From contig JANTQF010000509.1 in NCBI GenBank assembly GCA_032988165.1, positions 1-19,394 of the forward strand: 19,394 nucleotides of DNA. Direction: 5' to 3'. Shown in pieces: positions 8,316-17,309 of this stretch; the stretch's first letter is position 1; every line of letters starts with the position of its first letter. Source of the DNA: Emmonsiellopsis sp. PD_33. Its lineage: Eukaryota > Ascomycota > Eurotiomycetes > Onygenales > Ajellomycetaceae. A program made the translations under genes and the position numbers. The notes beneath the pieces are model-generated. The model was not told the origin of the DNA, did no database searches, and worked only from the letters and a program-made list of their open reading frames with translations.

Positions 8316-9606
8316 ATGCCTCTCTCCCGTCATGTTTCCACTGGCTCCGGCTCTGGCACGGAGCCGCCAGCGCCCAAGAGACATGCTGCCTGTGATGAAT
8401 GCAGTATGCCTATCCTTTCCCAAGATGTTTACGGCCCCGGTTGCTAATTACCGGACGATACCAGGGCAAAGAAAGTTGAGATGCTCTGGCGAAGCAGCCG
8501 GGTGCACCCGTTGCGTGAAGCAGTCATTATATTGTCATTATTCGATCCAGAAGCCAATGGGCCGTCCCCCAAAATCTCGGGCGCAGCGACAAGACGAGGT
8601 TTCCGCTACGGCGCCTGAATCCTATGAGTATATGGGAATCGTGGGCATGGAACAACCTCCCACATACTCATTCCCAGACCCTGTTGGCTGCTTGGAAGGG
8701 GCCAATATGTGCCCGCCGGTGTATGGCACCCATATGATGTCCAACTACAATGTCCGCCCTGGGCCATTTGTTACCAGTGGCCCAATATATGGAGATCATG
8801 GTAATAATCAGGGCCAATCCCAGTACTCGCCTCCGTATCAGCGATTACCCTCGGATTACTCGGAGATCTCCCTGCCTACCCTGACCTCGCCATCCCCGCC
8901 AGTTAGTTTTTCAAGCCCTTCCAGCATACCAACAACGTCTGGGTCCAGTGAATATTCCCAACAAGAAGTGTCGTCTTGCTCCTGCCTATCCTATCTCTAC
9001 CTCACCCTCAGCTCCCTTTCCACGCTTTCCTCATTCCCTCCTACGGCCCAGTCGTTATCAACGCTCTACACCGCCACAAAAACCGCCAGATCAGTAATAT
9101 ACTGCGAGGTCTGCCCGCAGGCCTTCCAGAGCGGGCTGCAGAACCTCATGCTCCTCGGCACACTCCTTAACGTGATAGGAGATGGCTGGCTACGTCTCTC
9201 GCAAATGAACGCCGAAGCGCTAGGCAAAGACACGCTTTCCCCTTCCTTCTTTGCACTCCTGCCATCGGACCCCGTTGAACGAGAGGCGAGATGGAAGCAG
9301 TGGCTCAATCATGTCGTCAGACACGCCGTACTCGGCGGCTCCCTCACTCCACAGGTGGATGCGGTTCAGAGCCTGTGTCTAGAAAGCCCTAGTCTGATTT
9401 CACTTATTGAAGAATTGGAAAATCGACAACGACGGTTCCATGCGAATCCAAGACCATTTATGGTGGGTTATCCCGTGCCCCCCGGAGAAACCCATAGCCA
9501 TATGGAAGTAGATGGGCAGGGGCCGGGTCATGAGAGAGATCATCTGTGTCTACATATTGCGGGTGCGGCGAGGAAGGTAATTGACCGGTTTGGATTTGAG
9601 AATTAG
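8316..9606 (+). CDS. Zn(II)2Cys6 fungal transcription factor
   Basis: Two exons, 8316-8403 and 8465-9606, are separated by a 61-bp intron with a CTAAT branch-like site, giving about 409 aa. Splicing joins the zinc cluster CDECRQRKLRC / CTRCVKQSLYC. The six cysteines are 26, 29, 36, 43, 46 and 53 (CX2CX6C-X6-CX2CX6C), followed by the basic segment GRPPKSRAQR. The middle is Pro/Ser/Thr/Tyr-rich and probably disordered. A predicted helical segment with repeated Leu/Ser (CLSYLYLTLSSLSTL, ~190-205) leads into a C-terminal half resembling the regulatory regions of AflR-like factors. The intron within the zinc cluster supports a real gene. An alternative in-frame start at 8268 would add 16 residues. 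No biosynthetic genes flank it, so its targets cannot be inferred. It should act in the nucleus, usually at CGG half-sites. Confidence 0.9.
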
Positions 9607-10004
9607 GAGAGTTATGGGGAATTGTTTTTGCTTTGACTTGTCACTCTGTTAGTCCGATACCTTTGTTTATGACCTGCACTTTTTGAACGTTTTTTGGATC
9701 TTTTTTGTTCTGTTTCTTCTCGTTACAATCATTGTTAGGATAGATAGCATGTTTCTTTATCTCTTCATGAATCCCAAGCTAGCATATCATCGCAATATCC
9801 AGATCTTCATCCTCGCAATTCCACAAGCCTGTACTGATACAGATGCATTACAATTTAAAAAACAAGAATATAATTGATAGTCTTTCACTGCGCCTCACCA
9901 CGTTCGGATAACTCCATGGTCCAAAAGGTTTAGTTGTATCCCATTATAAGACAATCTAATGTCATCTAGTTATCCCAGCTCCACAGGGCACAGGAGAGCT
10001 ACTA

Positions 10005-10481
10005 CTAGTAAGCACAAGCTTTAGGGAGACAAAATAAGCATAGGAATGCGTGAGAAGCCTGTCCACCCGCCCTAACACCCCCCCGGTCCTGCAGCCCGCT
10101 GATCATATTCGGCATGGGATCCGAGGAGAGTTCCTTTTGGTTACAGCGGAATAAAATCCGTTCCGACTCCGGTATCAGATTTTCCAAAGAAGCTGAAGAA
10201 TAGAAATTACGCCATATATAGTAACTTGAACTACTAATTACTGGGATTTCCCATTTCAAGGCTATCTCCATGGACATATAGTTGGTCATCTCCGTTACCG
10301 TGTTGGCTTCGGCCGTAAACCCCATGTCGGCGGCGGCTGCTGCTAGGCACTGAGATGAGGTAGAGATCCAGGTGCCTGTGGGGCTACAAAGCTTAGGATG
10401 AAGCTTGTCAGGAGAACTGGAGAAGTGGTTGGAAGTTAGTAACGAAGGCGGGAGCTCAGCCCTACTAACGTCCAGCCTTAA
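10005..10481 (-). pseudogene. Possible coding remnant, unidentified
   Basis: An open minus-strand frame runs 159 codons including the stop, beginning directly after a TGA at 10482-10484. The stretch around SPTGTWISTSSQCLAAAAAD and MGFTAEANTVTEMTNYMSM reads like a real protein, with amphipathic spacing and balanced composition. The downstream part (after EIPVISSSS) is less convincing. A 49-bp intron-like segment (GTAATT...TTCTTCAG) would lead directly to a stop. No start codon with a clear context was identified, and no family is recognised. It could be an exon of an unmodelled gene, a relic, or chance. Confidence 0.22.
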
Positions 10482-10756
10482 TCAGCCCTAACCCTAATTC
10501 GGGCCCGTTGACTCCAGCCGACACCGCGGAATCAAGAGTTCTCCAGGGGAAGCCAGGGTTGATGTAGTTACGGCCTTTATTCCAACTTGTTCCCACTTAC
10601 TAACTTACTTACCGCCTTGGGTTAAGGATTTGCTGGCGCTGTGAGTGGCAATTTGTTTTGCTCCGTAACTACTACTACTCCGCCCATCGAAGCGGACAGT
10701 TAATATTTCTGCCCGTGTTCATAGCCACTATTGTGATACCACCGTTGCAAAGCTAG

Positions 10757-11011
10757 GCTATATACTTTGTCCAGAAAACCGTTGAGGCTTCCTTGTGGCG
10801 GGAGATGATGCAGGATAGTATGCAAACCAATGGAGAGGATAAACAACTCATCCTGGCTAGATTGGAGAAAATCCAAGGCAGTAAACCCAACAGCTTCCTC
10901 AACACTGAAGTAGAACGAGCCAGCATTGGGGGGAAATCAGTAATATCATCACAAGCGGTCTTTAGCAGTATAACCACTCCAAATCTACCTAATGTTGGAT
11001 CTATACACTGA
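10757..11011 (+). pseudogene. Possible exon or relic, unidentified
   Basis: An open plus-strand frame of 84 codons plus stop follows a TAG at 10754-10756. A usable acceptor (TTTGTCCAG, ending 10774) would start an exon at AAAACC. The translated segment VEASLWREMMQDSMQ and DKQLILARLEKIQGS has charged, helix-like periodicity typical of a coiled coil. No partner exons with recognisable family motifs were found. I do not recognise it. Confidence 0.2.
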
Positions 11012-12011
11012 CGTTTTATACCCTCTACACTTCTTCAGATTAGCCCAACAAACTCTTCAGAGCATAACATTCACAGCTAGTACTATCCCTATCCCCTGCT
11101 TTTGCATAATTTTTTATTTTTTTTATTGTGCAGAATCGCTCCCGGCCGTCACATCCTCAGCGTCGGGAACTTTTCGGTTTCCGAGCCCCGAACACCCACC
11201 CCACCCCCCTTCCCCCTGAACCTGCGGCTGCCAAAGGCTTATTAACTTCCAGACCGCACAGTCGAATAGAGAATAACACTAAAAAAGGTTAAGGAGTATT
11301 TAGAACTGCTAAGCATTTCGCTGTTTTTAATTAATAATTTAAGCCCCGGACCCGACTGATTACGAATACTCACATAATGCCAAAAAACAGGGGGTCAACA
11401 CTCAACAGCCTCGGCCATCAAACCTAAATACGTTGTAGTAAGAGTTTAATTTGTTTGCGCCCTATATATGGATGGAAGGTGTGATAGGGACGGACAGTCT
11501 AAAGTCTATTTCAGGGTGATTTGCTGCGTTTCCTACTACTACTTTAGCCTTCGGGACGGAGACTTAAAATTCCAACCGCATCATTTATCATTGCTGGGCA
11601 TGTTAGCCGCATGGAGCTGAATCAAACCCCATTTTTTTTATATTTGGTATTGATTGTCATATCTATCATGATTTGCTATTTTAGATGAGACATGTGCTGT
11701 GCTATTGAAAACGAACTCGTGAGATGTCAGAAATAAAGACCAGCACAGAAGAACAAGGGTAGATAGCGGAAGGATTGCGAATTATTGTACAAGGCCAGAA
11801 CATATGCCAATTTAGAACTGCCGAATGGGTGTTCAAAAAGCTGGCGGTGTAGGAGGGAGGACAAAATGAGAATTGCGATCTCGCAGATGAGCTAGGAGTA
11901 GCTATCCGTAGACGGAGAGTTAACTCACTGTCGATACTCTATAATCGGTGGTAAATCTGTGGGTAAAAGAGGCAGCAAGACGGGGGTTCCACTTCCATAT
12001 GCCAAGACTAT

Positions 12012-13511
12012 CTACTCTTCGTCTTCGTCGGACACAACATATCTGTTTTTCTTCCTTGCATGGGGGGATCCGGTTTCTGGCTCTGCGCTCTTGTTGGAGG
12101 TTTCTTCTAGGGATCGTTTGGGTGTAGACTGTTGTCTTTCTCGTCTTGGTTTTTCAGGGCGGGTGTCCTCGTCTATTTCTCCCTCAGCATCGGCATCCTC
12201 ATCCTCTGGTTCTTCCTCTTCTTCATCGTCATCTTCCATAATTTCTGGTTCCTCGTCACTACCAACCACGAAACCACCATCTTCGTCATATGAATCCTCT
12301 CTAGTCCGCCCTCGCCGGTCATACTCTTCCTCCTCATCAGAATAAATTTCTCCGCGGCGGTTGGGTTTGCGCCTAGGTTTCTTTGTCCCGCGGGCTCTGG
12401 TAGTCAACATCTCATCTTCACCTTCCAATCCTGCAACAGTGAGACCGGCTCCTCCAGACCGAGAGTACAGTCCGACCCGTCTTCCACGATCCAAATCACG
12501 GTCAATTGCCATTTGGCGCTTGCGATCCGCGCGCATCTTTTCGCGCTCCGCAAGCTCTGCCTGTTTCTTGGCCAGTTCTGGGTCCTCGGTAACGTCGAAC
12601 ATGGTGACAGTACCGTCGGCATTCTTTTTGGCACCTCTTGCAGCAGCTTCTAAGGATTCCTTGAGCCGTTGAACAGCGTCATCAGTTTCGACGGTGGTCG
12701 GGAGGATACTGAGAGACGAAGTAAGGTGTGAGGTGATGCGGAAGACAGACGAAGCTTCCGCAGCGGCCCCAAGATACGCATGCGCGTCAAGTTCAGAATC
12801 ATAATCTCCAGTTTGCCGTGTCGTATTCGATCTAGCGAGTCTTTTCGAGGGCATTCTATATTGTTCTTTGGGGTTTGAGGCGAGTTGAAGGGTTAAAGAA
12901 CCATCTGACCAGCGGACGATTCGGGCATTGGACTGGATTGACTCCCCGTCGTTTGGATCATAGCGCCAACATAGGGATGTCGAAGCTGAGTTGAAGGGGG
13001 GCGCAACGTATGTTTCTGGGTTGAAGTCTTCGGATTCAATCGCGAGGAAATTTGGCATGGCCAAGGTATAAACCTGTATAAACCTTACTTTAGCATAAAA
13101 TCCAAGGTGCAAAACCCGACAAGGGGAAACGTACCTCTCCATCTGTAGACTCAGGCTCTGGTACGCGACTCAGGCTCAGATCCATGACATTCAACGATTC
13201 CGTATAGCCTGCTCCATCCTCATCCATGGGAGAGTCACGTCGATCATAGCGACCCTCATCATCGCCTGAATCCAAGGCTTCATCGTCCAGTCTCCGTGGT
13301 CTACGCCTGTGATGCTATTAGCTGCATGCCTCTGGGTTGATAGCTGTCTAAGAACGCACTCTTCGGGTTCCTCTGATCCAGACCCAAACAAGTCAGCGTC
13401 GTCATCGTCGTCGAAGTTTAGGGCGCCATTCCGTCCTGCATCGGAGGCGTCGGAGGCGTATTTACGGTCAATCTCTTGCGAGAGCTGACTCTGGTCGTCG
13501 TCTGACGACAT
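12012..13511 (-). CDS. leo1: Paf1 complex subunit Leo1
   Basis: Three minus-strand exons, 13360-13511, 13135-13306 and 12012-13073, with introns of 53 and 61 bp (donors GTGCGT and GTACGT), encode about 461 aa; yeast Leo1 has 464. The acidic N-terminus (MSSDDDQSQLSQEID..., with FDDDDDADLFGS) is followed by the Leo1 core from residue ~109 (VYTLAMPNFLAIESEDFNPE, then SLCWRYDP and NARIVRWSDGSLTLQLAS). A charged helix (KKQAELAEREKMRADRKRQM) precedes a long acidic, low-complexity tail ending in DEDEE. Known role: Leo1 with Paf1 anchors the Paf1 complex on elongating RNA polymerase II and supports histone modification. The gene is divergent from mob2 across 468 bp. The start at 13511 is chosen because the frame further upstream has no ATG. 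Confidence 0.93.
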
Positions 13512-13979
13512 GGTGGTGCAAGCAGGAGCTTCCGGTGGATAAAACAAGCCGTGTATTTGGCGCAATGTGGCCCAAGGGTGTGCGGATAGAGTGGGTTGCC
13601 AATCGCGGAGTGTGGATAGAGGGAACCCGGGTCTTCTGGTATGCGACGGGGTTGGGTGTGGCAGCGGGAGCAGCCAGAGTTGTCGGTGGCAGCTTCGCTG
13701 GCGAATAATTGTTGATATCGCGCTAGGCCGGGCTGGGACTAGCGCAATCTGCCCCGGAGATTAGATACTCCATTCCGGCGGCTCCCCGGCCTCCGCCTTA
13801 CGTAAGCCGGCCACCTCCTCCCGCCAAACGACGTCCATCCTATCCTCGCTGCGAAACATCTCCCGTCGTTGATATCGCGCTCGTCTGCTGCTCTCGGCTG
13901 TCTGTGCTGCTGTCTGGGATGCCCTCGCTGCCGTTCGTTTGTGTCTAACCCAGAGTCTCCCGCTTCAGCGTCGTGTGCC
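13512..13979. promoter_or_regulatory. Divergent promoter region of leo1 and mob2
   Basis: This 468-bp region lies between the two start codons. It contains an exact 14-bp direct repeat GTTGATATCGCGCT at 13711-13724 and 13868-13881. The rest is GC- and CT-rich, with long pyrimidine-rich stretches toward mob2 typical of fungal leaders. No obvious TATA box is seen. Confidence 0.5.
13711..13881 (+). repeat. 14-bp direct repeat GTTGATATCGCGCT
   Basis: The exact 14-mer occurs at 13711-13724 and 13868-13881, start-to-start distance 157 bp, within the leo1/mob2 divergent promoter. It holds the palindrome GATATC next to CGCG. Two exact copies within a few hundred bases are unlikely by chance, so duplicated factor sites or remnants of a local duplication are both possible. 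Confidence 0.5.
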
Positions 13980-15314
13980 ATGGCGACGTTCTTCCAGAGT
14001 GTGTAGGTGTCCCGCGTTCTCCTTCCTGTCTGCCAGCTCAGGCATGCGGCTCCTGGATGGCCGTGTTTCTTCCCGCACTTCTTTGTTGCGCCCTCCACGG
14101 CTGCCGTTTACCCCTCTCGCTCCCGTACGCCCGCTGTGCTATGGCCTCGGGTTACTCACCCTTGAAACCTATTTAAAACCTCCCCTACTGACCTGCTCTT
14201 TGTGTGACATTAGCCGCCAGGGATTTGGCCGGGGGTCCAACAAAAATAACAACAATAACAACAATAACAACAACCCTCCTCGGCTGAATAACGGTTCTCC
14301 AAACCAACCGCCTGCTTCCTACTCCTCGAATTCGCCTGGTCTCATGAATTCTCCCTCGCTTTCCTCCAGCCTGAGCGTTGATAGTGCTCCCAGCGACACC
14401 GACACCGTCAAGTACTTCTTTCAGGAGAAGTATGCCCCGCTCAATGTCAAGGGTAACTTCTTGACCCTGTGCGCCTGCCCGAAGAATGTCGAGCTTGGAG
14501 AGTGGCTGGCTCATCAAAGTATGTACATGCGATTGGGCGCTGGTTGTTGTTACATCTGCTAATCAGCTCGTCCCCAGTTGTTGAACAAAACCGCCTTCTC
14601 CATGGCATGCTGCAGGTTATCCAAGAAATCAATGGGTTGACGGGGATGCCTATTTGCAATGAAACAACATGCCCCACCATGTCCGCAGGACGGTAAGTCA
14701 AACGAACCTTCAACACTACTCGTCATTGCGCTTGTACTGATACGATTCGTCTCTCTTATAGTCTCACCTATACCTGGTTGGTCGATGGGAGAGCCGCCCG
14801 GATATCCGCCCCTAAGTTCATCAACCGTGTTGAAAAATGGATCGTGAGCAAAATCCACGACCCGGTCATGTTCCCTACAGAGTCATCTCCTGCCTCTTCA
14901 CACGCACCAGGCGACGCTAGTGTCCCCACTTCTTCCTCACCCGCAGGCGGTCCCAATGGCAACGCCTCTGCCGGCCAGGACTGGATCGGAAAGTCAAGCG
15001 GATTCCCTCAGAGTTTTTACAAAGATTGCCAGGGAATCATGACACAGATGTTCCGCTGCTACGCGCATCTGTATCATGGGCACTGGGAGAACCCATTCTG
15101 GCACATCAACAAGCATGAGGTGCTTAACATGTGCTTTGTGCATTTCGTCACAGTTGCCAAATACTACAAACTTGTCGCCGACAAGGAGATGGAGCCCATG
15201 CAACCCCTGATTGATCTTTTCACCAAGCAAGAGAAGATTCCACCCGAAGCGACCACCGGTCACTGGGCCGCCCAGCAAACTTCGTCTACTCCTTCTCCTG
15301 CTGCTACTACTTAG
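13980..15314 (+). CDS. mob2: Mob2-type NDR/LATS kinase coactivator
   Basis: Four exons, 13980-14002, 14214-14518, 14578-14692 and 14762-15314 (introns 211, 59 and 69 bp), encode about 331 aa. The first exon is tiny (MATFFQSV) and is supported by reading frame, a GTAGGT donor and a CTGAC branch-like site. A disordered N-terminus carries a ten-Asn run (residues 19-28). The Mob domain starts near TVKYFFQEKYAPL. The zinc ligands of the family match Cys136, Cys141 (CNETTC), His250 and His255 (AHLYHGH). A Ser/Pro/Gly-rich insertion lies between FPT and WIGKSSGFP. Mob2 is favoured over Mob1 by GEWLAHQ, CPTMSAG and MEPMQPLIDLF. Known role: Mob2 activates Cbk1/Cot1-type NDR kinases, controlling polarity and cell separation. 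Intron 1 is the least certain. Confidence 0.88.
14245..14274 (+). repeat. AAC/AAT trinucleotide repeat in mob2
   Basis: Ten consecutive AAC or AAT codons encode Asn19-Asn28 in the disordered Mob2 N-terminus. Such tracts often vary in length between strains. The mix of AAT and AAC codons suggests it is not a very recent expansion. Confidence 0.8.
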
Positions 15315-16287
15315 AGGCTTGACTGGGTACGGAAGAGCAATTATCATGGTTTATAGGGCGTTAATTCACGGTTCTGTCTATTGTCACGCAAGGGAAGGGA
15401 AGAGCCAACGGGCATTTTCTGTTTCATTCTAGCGCATTTCTCCTAAAGCAACAAGCCTCGTACCTGATTTTCATCCGCATCTTTTTCATGTTTTATTTTT
15501 TTTTTATTTTTTCGATCTTCGGATGGCAAGCATGCATGTGGTTTTTCTTTTTCTTTCCCCCTATTTCCTGCTATCCCTTTTTAACCGCTTATGGCCTTGT
15601 TTTATTGTTTAAATCTCTCAAACAAGCACTTTTGTCCTTTTTCCACATATTCTCCTCAATGCATTTTTTTTTATCATCCTGGCGAAATAGCTCGCTATTT
15701 TACCAAAAGAGAAGATGGTGGCAATTACCCCTAGCTAGATACATCAGAAAATCCATGCGGTGCTTTCTGCAACAGAGGCGAAAGACTCTATATCTTCTTC
15801 ACATATGCGTGCCATGAAACCAAACTTTTATACACTGCAGCATAGCCTGCGGAAATTTTTCAAGGCCTGGCCGCCCGGTCGCCGCGGTTGTCTGGTATAT
15901 AAATATAGACATCTGCATAGTTTATTGCACGCCTGTTACCCTGTTCCCTATCCAACATTATGTCCGATTTGCAGAGGGTGCAAGTAGGGCCATGGAAAGC
16001 GTGGCTTTGGCTAGAGCGGGGGGTCGGCCAGTGTCAACACATCAATTATTCCGGAGCACAGACGCAACATAGTCAGTTGCGGGTGTCAAAAGGGTGTATC
16101 AGAAGGTCTGTTCATAGGTCCTGGGAGGCAAGTTGGGGGAGGAAGGCGGACAGGCGGGTGGGACGGTAGTTTGAAGTGGTTGGATGGCCGTCCATGGGTT
16201 TAATTAAACCGGCCAAAACGCGAGACGGCAACGCATCAGAGGTATGGATGTGATTGAAGATGTCATTTAGACAAACAACAGGGGCCA
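15315..16287. other. Convergent intergenic region, mob2-tma17 3' ends
   Basis: About 970 bp lie between the mob2 and tma17 stops. The first half is strongly T/pyrimidine-rich (15480-15680), consistent with a 3' UTR and termination region. TATAAATA at 15898-15905 is followed by an ATG at 15960 opening a 69-codon frame with no recognisable features. The perfect palindrome GGTTTAATTAAACC lies at 16197-16210. No supported gene is seen. Confidence 0.45.
16197..16210. repeat. 14-bp perfect palindrome
   Basis: GGTTTAATTAAACC reads the same on both strands and lies about 78 bp downstream of the tma17 stop. It contains TTAATTAA. It could be part of a 3' UTR element, a factor site, or chance; nothing else nearby suggests a terminator structure. 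Confidence 0.4.
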
Positions 16288-16779
16288 TCACAGATAGACC
16301 CCATCATCGTCCTCACTCCGTTGCCCAGCCGTGCCATTTTGAGCATTTGTTGACTGAGCACCCGGGGTGCTGCCATTATCCCCATTGCTGGCTGGTGGAT
16401 TACCACCTCCCACCTCCCCCGGGTCCCCCATCACGACATTCCCACCCCCATTCCCCCTTTGTCCGTGCTCCTCCTCCCCCTCCCCATTAACCACCACATC
16501 CGCCCCCCACTTCGACCCCCTCCCCTCCACCTCCTCCCTCAACAACCCAATCCTCTCCTCCATGCGCCTCACAACCTCCTCATTCTCCCTAATCGCATCC
16601 TCACAATCCGTATCCGGCGCCGTTTCGGCTATGTAGCGTGCCAGCTCGTCGTTGGAGCGGTGCAGGTGGGCGATGGCGTTGCGGAGTTCGGAGGCTTTGG
16701 CGTAGAGGGAGGGCAGGGTGAGGGATTTGAGGGCCTCGGCAAAGGCGGGGGCGGCGATGGGGCGGGATTCGGCGGACAT
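16288..16779 (-). CDS. tma17: Proteasome ATPase assembly chaperone Tma17/Adc17
   Basis: A single minus-strand exon from MSAESRPIAAPAF encodes 163 aa; yeast Tma17 has about 150. The core is a two-helix hairpin: helix 1 (~23-52) with ELRNAIAHLHRSNDELARYI and helix 2 (~60-87) with AIRENEEVVRRMEERIGLL. Yeast Tma17/Adc17 carries the corresponding signatures HLQRSN and RENE at matching spacing. The C-terminal half is Gly/Asn/acidic low complexity and ends in EDDDGVYL. Known role: Adc17 binds Rpt6 and promotes assembly of the proteasome base, especially under stress. The frame stays open upstream to an ATG at 16953, but the chosen start matches the family length. It is divergent from the rhomboid gene. 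The assignment is by motif recollection, so a profile search is the natural test. Confidence 0.78.
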   Translation of the reverse strand: MSAESRPIAAPAFAEALKSLTLPSLYAKASELRNAIAHLHRSNDELARYIAETAPDTDCEDAIRENEEVVRRMEERIGLLREEVEGRGSKWGADVVVNGEGEEEHGQRGNGGGNVVMGDPGEVGGGNPPASNGDNGSTPGAQSTNAQNGTAGQRSEDDDGVYL

Positions 16780-17309
16780 TGTGTTGGAGTTGGTGTGTGG
16801 TTGTAGCTTGTTATGGGGGTGAGAGCGGTGGGCAGCAGAGGTTGGTCTGGGGAGTTGGCGGTGATAATTCCGGAATGTCAGCGTGTAGAGAGTGTTTATT
16901 CCGTCGAGGGAGGAAGTGGTGGAGGATGACATAATGGTGCTATCCAGGGCCAATGCCCGCGTGTGGTTAATATGTGCCTTGTGCCTACAGTAGCTCTCGA
17001 CTTATTCTGCGGGAATAAGCCAGAACTGTCAGTTTTGAATACACTCCTGTCTATATAGTCATGTCAAGCCTGAATAATAATTAATTGATCTACAACTACG
17101 GAGTAAGGCTACTTATACTTTTGTTTCTACAAATATAGTTAATTTAGTACGGTGCCACCCAAGCCCGCCTGTGCCACCGTAGGCCATCGGCGGAACCTCA
17201 TCGCTCTCCGCCAAATTTCTTCCGCCAACGACGACATCTCAACATCCTGCCGCAACACTGCATGCAGCCCCCTTCTTCCGCCAGATGAATCACTCTTGAG
17301 CCGTGGGAG
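16780..17309. promoter_or_regulatory. Divergent promoter region of tma17 and rhomboid gene
   Basis: This 530-bp region lies between the two starts. The middle (about 17040-17150) is AT-rich and includes TACGGAGTA near 17098. Two boxes resembling the Rpn4/PACE element GGTGGCAAA occur on the tma17 strand: GGTGGCACC at 17151-17159 and GGTGGCACA at 17170-17178. Confidence 0.45.
17151..17178 (-). promoter_or_regulatory. Two PACE-like boxes upstream of tma17
   Basis: On the minus strand GGTGGCACA (17170-17178) and GGTGGCACC (17151-17159) lie in tandem about 370-400 bp upstream of the tma17 start. PACE, the yeast Rpn4 site in proteasome gene promoters, is GGTGGCAAA; each box shares its first seven bases. 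A role in proteasome-linked control is inference. Confidence 0.3.

Larger units (their letters stand above)
9607..12011. other. 2.4-kb region without a confident gene
   Basis: This region lies between the Zn2Cys6 gene and the 3' end of leo1, so the ends hold 3' UTRs. Between them are two frames with protein-like composition (10005-10481 minus and 10757-11011 plus), two telomere-type CCCTAA units at 10486-10497, a CGGTTTCCG (CGG-N3-CCG) site near 11175, and ACT-rich microsatellites. I found no convincing terminal inverted repeats, transposase motifs or tRNA. It may hold decayed genes, a long non-coding RNA, or simply intergenic sequence. Confidence 0.4.

Noticed and set aside
8316..9606. Secondary-metabolite gene cluster around the Zn2Cys6 regulator
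   Set aside because: Neighbours are erb1 and leo1, and no biosynthetic enzymes or transporters are visible in the window.
10669..11545. Repeated ACT-rich runs (10669-10679 and 11536-11545)
   Set aside because: These are short microsatellite-like runs, common in fungal intergenic DNA, without wider similarity around them.
9607..12011. Transposon insertion in the large gap
   Set aside because: No terminal inverted repeats, target-site duplication or transposase/reverse-transcriptase motifs could be found by eye.
15960..16169. 69-codon frame downstream of TATAAATA
   Set aside because: The TATA-to-ATG spacing is attractive, but the Trp/Arg-rich protein has no recognisable features and the region lies between two 3' ends.
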